Source of the DNA: a virus
Virus record (IMG/VR): IMGVR_UViG_3300024262_000212
Span: 1-25,995 of that record
Length of the DNA stretch: 25,995 nucleotides
Strand: one strand, 5' to 3'
The notes beneath the pieces were generated by a model that ran no database searches, was not told where the DNA came from, and worked only from the letters and a program-made list of their open reading frames with translations. Position numbers and translations under genes: made by a program. Shown piece after piece: positions 15,492 through 22,430 of the stretch (its first letter is position 1; every line of letters starts with the position of its first letter).

Positions 15492-16439
15492 TTAAAGTGC
15501 TACAAATGTGATAGGCTCCATCTCGTATCCATCTTTTACAATTACTGCTCTCAAAACATCATTAGTTGTTTGAGCAGGGTATGTTAAAGTATAGTGACCA
15601 TCTGGACTTTCTACTACTGCACTAAGTACAACGTTAGCTGCTGCTGTTTCATTGTAGATAGTGTTTGGAGTTGTACCTCCGTCAGCACTAAAGTCTGCGA
15701 TTAAACCACCTTTGAATTTAGATAAATCTCTTAGTGAACCGTAGCAGAACTCTAAGTCCATTTCAGCTTCTGTTGTAGAATTAACTACTACATTATCTGC
15801 TGTTATGTCTAATAAACCACGTAAGCTTTTTACATCTACTCCCATGTCTGCTGCTGCAATAAACACTAAGTCTTCATCTCTTACCAACTCGTTAACTGCA
15901 AAAGATAAAACAGCACCTTGAGGAGTTGTTTTTGTCTTCTTAACATAGATAGAGTTAAATGTTCCAGTTTCTACACCGATACCTACCATATCTCCTGCTC
16001 CATTGATAACTCCTCTTAATTGTCCTGAATCAGTTACCTCAAAGTAAGCTGTATCAATACATTGACGAGAATTTAAAACTGCTACCCATTGAGGAGATGC
16101 TACTTTATCATAAAAGTTTCCTAAGAACGTTCTAGGTCCTTGATCTACAATTATAGAAATTCCATCAACATCAAAAGTAACAGGTTCTGCTCTTACATCT
16201 TCAATGTTAGATATTTTCGGAGTTGGATACCATCTCTTAGTCTTATCTGTTTCATTAATTTTAGCTGTAAAATATGCTGCATCTAGCACATCTCCTGAAG
16301 CTATTTTGTTTAAGTTACCATCTGAGTCGAATTTATCAAAAAATATAAATCCTACAGTTCTACCTCCGATTGGTACGCAGTTGGGTTGTCCAGTGTTAGT
16401 TGCCCCACTCCCACAAAGGCATAATTCAAACTTTTTCAT
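15492..16439 (-). CDS. Major tail (tube) protein
   Basis: 315 residues, beta-rich with an unusual Cys-rich N-terminus (C7, C9, C21 in LCLCGSG...QPNC). Body segments such as ITADNVVVNSTTEAEMDLEF and an Asp/Gly-rich middle fit a tube subunit. The last 65 residues (after DFSADGGTTPNT) form a separate Thr/Ala-rich strand-forming module like the Ig-type extensions many siphovirus tail proteins carry. The gene sits upstream of the chaperone candidates and tape measure, as expected. The start ATG follows a 52-base A-rich leader (16440-16491), one of the longer gaps in the tail module, consistent with its own strong translation start. No sheath gene accompanies it. Confidence 0.78.
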   Translation of the reverse strand: MKKFELCLCGSGATNTGQPNCVPIGGRTVGFIFFDKFDSDGNLNKIASGDVLDAAYFTAKINETDKTKRWYPTPKISNIEDVRAEPVTFDVDGISIIVDQGPRTFLGNFYDKVASPQWVAVLNSRQCIDTAYFEVTDSGQLRGVINGAGDMVGIGVETGTFNSIYVKKTKTTPQGAVLSFAVNELVRDEDLVFIAAADMGVDVKSLRGLLDITADNVVVNSTTEAEMDLEFCYGSLRDLSKFKGGLIADFSADGGTTPNTIYNETAAANVVLSAVVESPDGHYTLTYPAQTTNDVLRAVIVKDGYEMEPITFVAL

Positions 16440-16491
16440 TTTCTTTTTAGTTTGTGAGGCTTTCTTGACCTCTGGTTAAATTATTAATTAA

Positions 16492-17190
16492 TTATTGTTT
16501 ACAATCTATGCAGCCATCTTTACTTATAGGTAGGCTAATCCTAAACTCAACGCCACTAAGCTGAGTACTAAATAAGTTTTTAACGTGGCCTACTCTATCA
16601 TAAAATCCTGCTTTTGCATGAGGTATAATATCGTACTCTTCTTCTTCTATATCTTCAATTACATTACTTTTCAATAACAAATCTACGAAATCTTCACAGA
16701 GAGTTATCATTGGCTCTATGTATTTATCATATCTATCTTCTGTTAAATCTCCATCATACACATCATCTTCTAAGAAAAACATAACTAAATCTACTCTTCT
16801 TCCTAGATTAATTGCAGGGTTTCTATTTCTTCTTTCCCTGAGTACTTCGTATAAATAAACCATTGGAGTTTTCTTACCTCCACTTTTAATATGGCTTATT
16901 TCTGAATCAGCAGCTTTTAAAGTTCCATGAAAATAATTTGGTGCAGGTATTACTATTTCTGTTTCTATTGGACAGCTTGTTCCTGCAATTATTATTTTGG
17001 TACCATCTTCTACTCTTATGACTTTTATTGGCTGTCCTCCTATTAGAATAATTCCTTTATTAACTACTCCATGAGTACTGCAAACAGTTAACGTAACCTC
17101 TCCACTATCTACAGAACAATCTCTTATTGTTTCTGTAAACGTTAGTTGTGATACTAAATCTCCTATTATGTCTACCGTTGGCTTACTCAT
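16492..17190 (-). CDS. Neck / tail terminator candidate, 232 aa
   Basis: 232 residues. N-terminal half is beta-rich with repeated Val/Ile strands (SGEVTLTVCSTHGVV; GIILIGGQPIKVIRVEDG). The middle carries GRRVDLVMFFLEDDVYDGDL (about 127-146) and a helix YDKYIEPMITLCEDFVDLLL (about 153-172), then a strand GVEFRISLPI and a terminal Cys pair (C228, C231). Position between the head-tail connector block and the major tail protein fits a tail terminator or stopper protein. No clear homology that I can name. Its glycine codons return to the GGA habit, so it marks the left border of the foreign-looking cassette. Confidence 0.6.
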   Translation of the reverse strand: MSKPTVDIIGDLVSQLTFTETIRDCSVDSGEVTLTVCSTHGVVNKGIILIGGQPIKVIRVEDGTKIIIAGTSCPIETEIVIPAPNYFHGTLKAADSEISHIKSGGKKTPMVYLYEVLRERRNRNPAINLGRRVDLVMFFLEDDVYDGDLTEDRYDKYIEPMITLCEDFVDLLLKSNVIEDIEEEEYDIIPHAKAGFYDRVGHVKNLFSTQLSGVEFRISLPISKDGCIDCKQ

Positions 17191-17191
17191 T

Positions 17192-17638
17192 TTAATGTTT
17201 GTTTAATAATGTTTGAATCATTCCTTTTATCTCTGAAGTATCTTGTTTTACATTACTAATTGAATTGTTTATTTCTTTGAATTCCTGGTCTGTTTTTTCT
17301 GAATATGTTTTCATTTCAAGTTGTGTCTTGTCAATTCTTTTGTGAATTGTGTCTTCACGTTCTTTCATTTTATCTTCAAATTGTTTTTCAATTGCACGTC
17401 TTCCATTTTTAGCATTCATCAATTCTTCTTTTAGTCTTTCAGATTCACGTTTTGCATTTTCTTTTACTTCTGATAAATCTTTGTTTGCAGCTTCTTTAAA
17501 TGATTTAAGTTCAAACTTTACAGTTAGATAAGCCGTAACGGTTGCAACTATTCCACCACCAATTGTCACAATGTCTTTAACACCAAAAACAATTTCATTC
17601 ATTCCATTCACTTGTGTTTGCAGTAATAAATCATACAT
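17192..17638 (-). CDS. Single-pass membrane protein with long coiled coil, 148 aa
   Basis: 148 residues. One hydrophobic helix (IVTIGGGIVATVTAYLTVKF, about 23-42) is followed by a long charged coiled coil (about 43-145, heptads rich in Glu, Lys and Arg). A second in-frame ATG (residue 13, MNEIVFGVKD) is possible. Layout is that of an inner-membrane spanin or a holin-like anchor protein. It overlaps the phospholipase-like gene by 8 bases and so belongs to that cassette. Two functions fit: a membrane partner that helps the phospholipase act, or an accessory lysis protein. No sequence feature decides between them. Confidence 0.6.
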   Translation of the reverse strand: MYDLLLQTQVNGMNEIVFGVKDIVTIGGGIVATVTAYLTVKFELKSFKEAANKDLSEVKENAKRESERLKEELMNAKNGRRAIEKQFEDKMKEREDTIHKRIDKTQLEMKTYSEKTDQEFKEINNSISNVKQDTSEIKGMIQTLLNKH

Positions 17639-17927
17639 ACTTCAGTCTTTTTTTATTATAATTAAAATATTTCTTTCCACCAATTCGCACTGCTATAAAA
17701 TATGTAAAAGCCCATAATTGAAAATAAAGCCGTTTAAAGGACTTATTTATTCTGAACGTGTCTTTTATCATCATTATAAAGAACTTGCCGTCACACTCAA
17801 ACCTGTTAGCTTCATTCCCTCCTTTGTTATATCCTTCATCATGTCTGTTGCATGATGCTTCAAAAAATGCACTGTGTGGTGGTTTTATCCACGAACCTTT
17901 TCCACCACATCCATTTACATCTTCCAT
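17631..17927 (-). CDS. Phospholipase A2-like protein
   Basis: 98 residues. The secreted PLA2 active-site pattern is visible: CNRHDEGY at 26-33 gives the catalytic His29 and the calcium-binding Asp30. Upstream, GCGGKGSW (6-13) can serve as the calcium-loop region, and a second conserved Asp follows in ECD (Asp46), spaced as in short bacterial and viral PLA2 domains. C26 and C45 could pair. After the active site comes a basic, aromatic C-terminus (to residue 98) that looks membrane-binding. No signal peptide, so it would act on the inner leaflet, on delivery in a virion, or after lysis. PLA2 hydrolyses the sn-2 ester of phospholipids. Confidence 0.72.
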   Translation of the reverse strand: MEDVNGCGGKGSWIKPPHSAFFEASCNRHDEGYNKGGNEANRFECDGKFFIMMIKDTFRINKSFKRLYFQLWAFTYFIAVRIGGKKYFNYNKKRLKYV

Positions 17928-17937
17928 TTTATAGCAT

Positions 17938-18309
17938 TTAATCTGTTAACCAAACTGAACCATTCCACCATTCTGGTTTTGATGTTGTGATATTAAATAT
18001 TTTAAAACCCAAATAAGGTGCAGTCACATCATTTCTGATGTCAGTTGTAATTGGTGCAACAAATCTATTCGCCTCAATATAGCTTAATACTTCTGCTTTT
18101 TCCCCTGCATCATGTGTTGACCAGTCAGTTATCAATGCAACAATTTCAGACAATTTTTCTGTTTCTGTCAATCCATATTCTGTTCCATACAAAAAGAAAT
18201 TTGCAATGGTTGTGTCTTCAGTAAAACCTGCAGGTGGTGTGTCACCAGAATCTTGAATGATTACTGATGGTATTGCCTGACCGTTTTCTATGTAAATTAA
18301 TCTGCTCAT
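17938..18309 (-). CDS. Small virion-like protein of the fibre cassette, 123 aa
   Basis: 123 residues: N-terminal strand segment (SRLIYIENGQAIPSVIIQDSG), then a helix with ETEKLSEIVALITDWSTHDAGEK (about 53-75), and a C-terminal short beta module ending WWNGSVWLTD. That terminal GxxWxxxxVWL-type ending resembles the last module of phage fibre or appendage proteins. The start overlaps the fibre gene stop by one base (TAATG), so the two products are made together. It may be a fibre tip, chaperone or second subunit. Five of its eight Gly codons are GGT, against the GGA habit of the flanking genes. Confidence 0.62.
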   Translation of the reverse strand: MSRLIYIENGQAIPSVIIQDSGDTPPAGFTEDTTIANFFLYGTEYGLTETEKLSEIVALITDWSTHDAGEKAEVLSYIEANRFVAPITTDIRNDVTAPYLGFKIFNITTSKPEWWNGSVWLTD

Positions 18310-19424
18310 TATTTATAATTTATTACACGCCATCTTTGTGCAGTTGTATCATAACTGAATGTTACACCCATACCTTTTTTTATTGTAGTATTACCGTTTA
18401 ATATTATTCTATTTGCTGCAGTACTTCCTGTATTATTATTTTTTAATTTAATGTCACCAGAACCACCAACATTGTAAAAAAAGAATGTTTGACCATTCAC
18501 TATTCCTGTTGAATCAATCCCTGTTACATCTACATCCCCACCAGTTGTTGAAGCATAAATCACATTCTTTGTTGCAAGTCCTGTGATTGTCCAGTTGTTT
18601 GTGTTTACTGCTAATGGTGTTGGTGTTACAACAGAATTTAAAATTAATATAGTATTGTTCTGTGTGATTTGTGCTTGTAACTTACCTATTGCAATCAATA
18701 TTGAATCGGCTGCAGTTACAGTTGTTGAAGTTGCAAATGATATACCTGTTAATATTGTTGCTCTAACTGTTGCAGCAAAATTGCTGATTGTATTTGCTAG
18801 TTGTGTTCCTGTGTGGTTTGCTCTGTCTAATAAAAAAGAATTTAAACTTGTATTGATATGCAACCAAACTGCTGCACCAGTCACTAATGATTGAGCAATA
18901 AAAAAGTTTCCTGATGTTGTGTTATTCCAAATTTGACCAATTCTGTGTCTATTGGGTACACTATCATCATTTCCATTGTTTGGATCTATTGACGAATACC
19001 ATACTTTGTTGTATGGGAATAAATTCATCCTTAATTCTTCATTTGCACCAGGATTGATTGTGAATTCTGACAAGTCATCTGAAGTTGCAATCTTGTCTTT
19101 TAAATAACCGCCTGTTGTGTCTGATGCAGTTATTTTTATTTTATATTGTTCATCAAGTAAATCTTGTAATTCTTTTGAAATATCATCAACACTTGAAACC
19201 CAATTAACACCATCAAATAAATAAGTTCCTTTAGAATAAAATGTTCCACCCATTCCTCCTGGCAACCATGCAGTACCTTGACTGTTCTGTACATAAGCTA
19301 ATGATAATATTGGAGCTGTTGGATATGCTGTTATTAATGCTGTGTAATTAGCAAACACACCAATGTAGCCAGTACCCGAACCACCACCACTACCTTGACT
19401 GTCTATGTGTATAACTACTCCCAT
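18309..19424 (-). CDS. Phage fibre protein with RANHTGTQ repeat motif
   Basis: 371 residues. A Gly/Ser-rich N-terminal linker (QGSGGGSGTG, 10-19) and an LPGG...YLFDGVNWV module (about 55-76) precede a short coiled coil. LLDRANHTGTQ (around residue 200), followed by Ser/Thr/Ala-rich repeats to ITAADSILIAIGKLQAQI, is a hallmark found in fibres of many unrelated phages. The C-terminal beta module ends in NTTIKKGMGVTFSYDTTAQRW, again typical of fibre ends. Probably a head or tail fibre contacting the host. Its position inside the head-to-tail connector region rather than after the tail tip is unusual. Gly codons are mainly GGT, suggesting acquisition from another lineage. Confidence 0.75.
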   Translation of the reverse strand: MGVVIHIDSQGSGGGSGTGYIGVFANYTALITAYPTAPILSLAYVQNSQGTAWLPGGMGGTFYSKGTYLFDGVNWVSSVDDISKELQDLLDEQYKIKITASDTTGGYLKDKIATSDDLSEFTINPGANEELRMNLFPYNKVWYSSIDPNNGNDDSVPNRHRIGQIWNNTTSGNFFIAQSLVTGAAVWLHINTSLNSFLLDRANHTGTQLANTISNFAATVRATILTGISFATSTTVTAADSILIAIGKLQAQITQNNTILILNSVVTPTPLAVNTNNWTITGLATKNVIYASTTGGDVDVTGIDSTGIVNGQTFFFYNVGGSGDIKLKNNNTGSTAANRIILNGNTTIKKGMGVTFSYDTTAQRWRVINYK

Positions 19425-19425
19425 T

Positions 19426-19767
19426 TTAAGCTTGTTGCTTTTGTGTTAGTTCAAATTCTATTGTTCCTGTTGTTTCTGTCTTAGCATCATAAACCACTCT
19501 CATAAATATCCATGCTAGGTGATTATCATCTACTGCATCATTTACTGACACATCTGTTGAAAGGTTATTGTATTCGAACCATGTCGTACCATCATTTGAA
19601 ACCTCAATAGTATAAGTCGGATCTGCTATTGTTAATCCTGTTTTAATTGGAGCTAATGACCACTCGTATTTATAACAGCTTTGAACTGCTTCTGATGTTT
19701 CTGATACCGTAGCATCATGACTTGTTCCATCTGAAAATACAAACTTTGTTTTTTTTGGCTCATTCAT
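19426..19767 (-). CDS. Small beta-rich virion protein, 113 aa
   Basis: I take ATG 19767 (MNEPKKTKFVF) as start because it overlaps the connector stop as ATGA; a GTG at 19773 is possible but less likely. Beta-rich, with YTIEVSNDGTTWFEYNNL (about 48-65) and WIFMRVVYDAKTETTGTIEF near the end, like the immunoglobulin- or fibronectin-type folds of capsid decoration proteins. No membrane segment. Lying between the connector and the fibre cassette, a head decoration or connector-associated role is plausible. It uses GGA/other glycine codons like the native genes, so it marks the right border of the cassette. Confidence 0.6.
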   Translation of the reverse strand: MNEPKKTKFVFSDGTSHDATVSETSEAVQSCYKYEWSLAPIKTGLTIADPTYTIEVSNDGTTWFEYNNLSTDVSVNDAVDDNHLAWIFMRVVYDAKTETTGTIEFELTQKQQA

Positions 19768-20276
19768 AACCACGATGTTTTTAGTTTAACTATTCCTTTC
19801 ATTTCTGGATAGTCGGTTAAGTTCTTACAGATAAACCATTGAATTGCATCATAGGTTTTAATTCCTTTGTTGTAAGTACTGTATAGTTTTGTTTCTGGAG
19901 GTCTTGCTACTCTGCTTACTTCATTCTCATTAACAACATCTCCAGTATTTGTATTATTAATTCTTTGCTGTTTTATGTACTCCCAATAAATGAAGTACTT
20001 TAACATTACCTTAATTCCTTCTGACTTCTGTATTCCATGACAATCATCATCAAAACAGAAAGGATCAAATATATTTATAAACCTTTGTGTTTGAGGTACA
20101 CCATTAACTAAGTCAGCGATAAATAATGCTGCTAATTCACACCCTAGCATATCTTCTAAATATGGTACTTCGTTTTCATCAATGTAAGCTTGTACAGTAT
20201 CTTCTGTATGCTTATTTGAAGCAATCAGTAATGTTCCTGATTCGTAGTTTAATGGTGTTAAATTAAATAATGACAT
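19764..20276 (-). CDS. Head-tail connector / adaptor protein
   Basis: 170 residues, mainly helical, with PYLEDMLGCELAALFIADL (about 38-56) and a Cys/Asp-containing segment (FDPFCFDDDCHG, about 70-81) that could bind metal. SEGIKVMLKYFIYWEYIKQQ (about 85-104) is a long amphipathic helix. This arrangement matches the gp6-like connectors encoded after capsid genes in Bacteroidota siphoviruses as I know them. It follows the capsid and small Cys4 gene, as expected, and overlaps the next gene by four bases. A 78-base leader (20277-20354) holds a short hairpin. Confidence 0.72.
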   Translation of the reverse strand: MSLFNLTPLNYESGTLLIASNKHTEDTVQAYIDENEVPYLEDMLGCELAALFIADLVNGVPQTQRFINIFDPFCFDDDCHGIQKSEGIKVMLKYFIYWEYIKQQRINNTNTGDVVNENEVSRVARPPETKLYSTYNKGIKTYDAIQWFICKNLTDYPEMKGIVKLKTSWL

Positions 20277-20331
20277 ATCAATTTCTGTTTATGTTTAAAA
20301 GGTCAAATTCTTTTAAGCTTTGTTTTAATCT

Positions 20332-20351
20332 GCCCCACACTTTTGTGAGGC
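20332..20351 (-). other. Intergenic RNA hairpin without U-tract
   Basis: Minus-strand GCCTCAC-AAAAGT-GTGGGGC gives a seven-pair stem (one G-U) four bases after the stop of the 146-residue gene. No run of T follows, so it is not a standard terminator; an RNA processing or 3'-stabilising element is possible. Confidence 0.5.
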
Positions 20352-20354
20352 TTC

Positions 20355-20795
20355 CTACTTTCCCTCTGGTCTTCCTATCAGCTTTCCATCTTCTCCTACT
20401 ACTAATTCATCATCTTCTGATATTAATACTTCATCTCCTACTTTCAATCCTTCGGCCTCTAATTCGTTTGCATCTATATCTTCCTGTGTTAAGATATGAT
20501 ATATTTCTTTTGGAGTTTCTTCTCCTCCACAATCTTCACATTTCTCTCCTACTTCTTTACCTTGACAATCTAAACAAGGACCAGTTACTTTATTAGCTTC
20601 TTCTTTTAAAGCTTCCAATGTTGACTCTGGCTTCTTTTTAGATAACTTGATATTATAGGCTTCTAACTCTTCTTGATTTGAGTCCTGAACATAACCATCT
20701 TTAGTTAATCTATCAGCATGTGAGTCTTCTAATTGTTTAACAGTTCCTTTCTTAATTCCTGCTATGTGGTCCTTTTTGAATTTTACTATTTTCAT
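20355..20795 (-). CDS. Small head-module protein with Cys4 zinc knuckle, 146 aa
   Basis: 146 residues. Basic N-terminal part (KFKKDHIAGIKKGTVKQL) is followed by a central knuckle with two Cys pairs: C74-x2-C77 and C86-x2-C89 (PCLDCQG...EKCEDCGG). A Glu/Asp-rich tail (QEDIDANELEAEGLKVGDEVLISEDDELV) ends the protein. Such small proteins between capsid and connector are common in HK97-like head modules, but the zinc knuckle inside is unusual. It could be a head-completion or capsid-associated protein; no firm family. It follows the intrinsic terminator after the capsid gene, so it depends on read-through. Confidence 0.6.
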   Translation of the reverse strand: MKIVKFKKDHIAGIKKGTVKQLEDSHADRLTKDGYVQDSNQEELEAYNIKLSKKKPESTLEALKEEANKVTGPCLDCQGKEVGEKCEDCGGEETPKEIYHILTQEDIDANELEAEGLKVGDEVLISEDDELVVGEDGKLIGRPEGK

Positions 20796-20831
20796 TGGTA
20801 TAGTTTTAAATTAGTATTGTCTTTTACCACC

Positions 20832-20860
20832 AAAAGCCCCCAACTTTCGAAGGGAGCTTT
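20832..20860 (-). terminator. Intrinsic terminator after the major capsid gene
   Basis: Minus-strand AAAGCTCCC-loop-GGGGGCTTT gives a nine-pair stem with one G-U around a ten-base loop (TTCGAAAGTT), ending in TTTT. It lies 20 bases after the capsid stop. With the downstream genes in the same direction it would attenuate them relative to capsid. Confidence 0.8.
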
Positions 20861-20879
20861 CAATGATTAACTTAACTTA

Positions 20880-22370
20880 TTATGGTTTGTCAATTGCAGC
20901 GATAGCTGTTGTCACGTCACTTGACTTCATGAACGCATTTTTCCAGTTGTTTGGAACTAAGAAGTTTAATCTTTCTATTCCTTTCAGAGTAGCGATTTCT
21001 TTTTCCCAGTTATCTTTGTTCTCAAATGCGATGTCAATCTCTAGAGCTTGTCTATCGATTATCTCTCCTTTCATTGAGTCAAATACATAAAGTGTATTAG
21101 TTGCTACTAATGGAGTCCACATTACCATCATTCCTCCGATGTATGGTGTTCCATTAATCATGTTAACTCTAGCATCCATGTAATTGTTATTTAAATCTTT
21201 CAAGCTTTCTACTTGCTTGAACCAATCACATTTGTTTACTAATACTACATTAGGATCGTATGATTCTTGCTGACCTAATTCAATGATTTGAGTCTGCATT
21301 CCTAAGATTAAATCTACCATGTTTGCTGCTTGAATAGAAGCAGTTAATGGACACTCAGCTAAAGCAGCAGAGAACTCAGAAGCTGTAGAATCAATTGAGA
21401 ACGTGTTTTGTCCTGTTCCATCTCCTAACAATAATTGAGCATCAACTCTTAACGCTAATGATTGATTAATTAAACGATCTATTCTGCTTCTCATAAATGG
21501 ATAATCACTTACGAAAGTTCTACAGAAATCAATCATATCTTTAATCATCTTAGTTTCGATAGAATTAACTACTAATGTTTCTTTAGTTGTTGAAGTAACA
21601 GCTGCACACTTAGCTACGTTTTGAGCATCTCTAACTACTGTATCTTGTTCTACATACTTGTAAAATTCTGTTGATACTGGAGTAGTTGGGAATAAAGAAC
21701 GAATCTTAGGTGATCTTACTGGCTTGTCTATAACTCCTTCTCTCATTTGAGCAAAGTCTAAACCTGCATTAATATCTCCGTATGTTTGCTCTGCTTTATT
21801 AATAGAAAAGTTAATACCTGTTTTCTCTTTTAAAGATTTTTCTAGGTTTCCGTTTCCTGTTGCAGTATCCCATGCTTCTTTCATTAATGCATTAAACGTT
21901 ACTGGTCCTGTTGGATTGTTTCCAGTTTTTAAAGCTGCGATTATTTCCCCTTGATTGATTTGAGTCTTTTGTAAGTTCTCGAACATCATCTCGTAGTTCT
22001 TTAATTGCTCTGCTAATTTTTCAGCTTTTTGAGTGTCATTCTCTAGGTTACCCATTTGGTCCTTTAACTCTTTTACTGCTGAGAATACATGCTCATGAGC
22101 TGCTTTGTAATACATGCTTCTTTCTTCTACTGTTAATCCTTTTACTTCATCATCACTTAACTCCATAAAAGTTTTAACTGAATCAACCATTTTAAACCAT
22201 ACTGGTAAGGATGCGATTGATACTCCTGTTGCTCCTGCTATAGCTAATCCTTCAAAGATTGCTGTAGCTCCTTCTCCGATTGCAGATACTACACCTACAA
22301 ACATGAAGCTAAATACTGCGAATGCGAATGCTTTTAACATTCCTGACATTCTGTTTTGTCTTTTTTTCAT
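20880..22370 (-). CDS. Major capsid protein, HK97 fold, with hydrophobic N-terminus
   Basis: 496 residues. The HK97-fold core begins after about residue 150: SPKIRSLFPTTPVSTEFYKY (N-arm/E-loop region), the LLLGDGTGQN signature near 317-326, and the late segment NLNNNYMDARVNMINGTPYI typical of phage capsids. Residues about 95-147 are the helical delta (scaffold) domain removed by the prohead protease. Unusually, residues 11-59 are two hydrophobic stretches (AFAFAVFSFMFVGVVSAI; AIAGATGVSIASLPVWF) ahead of that domain. The ATG at 22370 follows an A-rich leader, typical of strong Bacteroidota starts; an internal start at M61 is less likely. Encoded right after portal and protease. Confidence 0.9.
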   Translation of the reverse strand: MKKRQNRMSGMLKAFAFAVFSFMFVGVVSAIGEGATAIFEGLAIAGATGVSIASLPVWFKMVDSVKTFMELSDDEVKGLTVEERSMYYKAAHEHVFSAVKELKDQMGNLENDTQKAEKLAEQLKNYEMMFENLQKTQINQGEIIAALKTGNNPTGPVTFNALMKEAWDTATGNGNLEKSLKEKTGINFSINKAEQTYGDINAGLDFAQMREGVIDKPVRSPKIRSLFPTTPVSTEFYKYVEQDTVVRDAQNVAKCAAVTSTTKETLVVNSIETKMIKDMIDFCRTFVSDYPFMRSRIDRLINQSLALRVDAQLLLGDGTGQNTFSIDSTASEFSAALAECPLTASIQAANMVDLILGMQTQIIELGQQESYDPNVVLVNKCDWFKQVESLKDLNNNYMDARVNMINGTPYIGGMMVMWTPLVATNTLYVFDSMKGEIIDRQALEIDIAFENKDNWEKEIATLKGIERLNFLVPNNWKNAFMKSSDVTTAIAAIDKP

Positions 22371-22430
22371 TTTGATTTGTTTTTGTTGTTTTGTGGCTTA
22401 ATGCCGTTTTTTAATTATTAATTGTTCAGA

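Noticed and set aside
16451-16462. Dodecamer tttgtgaggctt repeated at 20342-20353, near the leaders of the major tail protein and connector genes
   Set aside because: Only 12 bases are exact, one copy belongs to a hairpin arm, and the surrounding similarity is partly coding sequence. Not enough to call a regulatory repeat.
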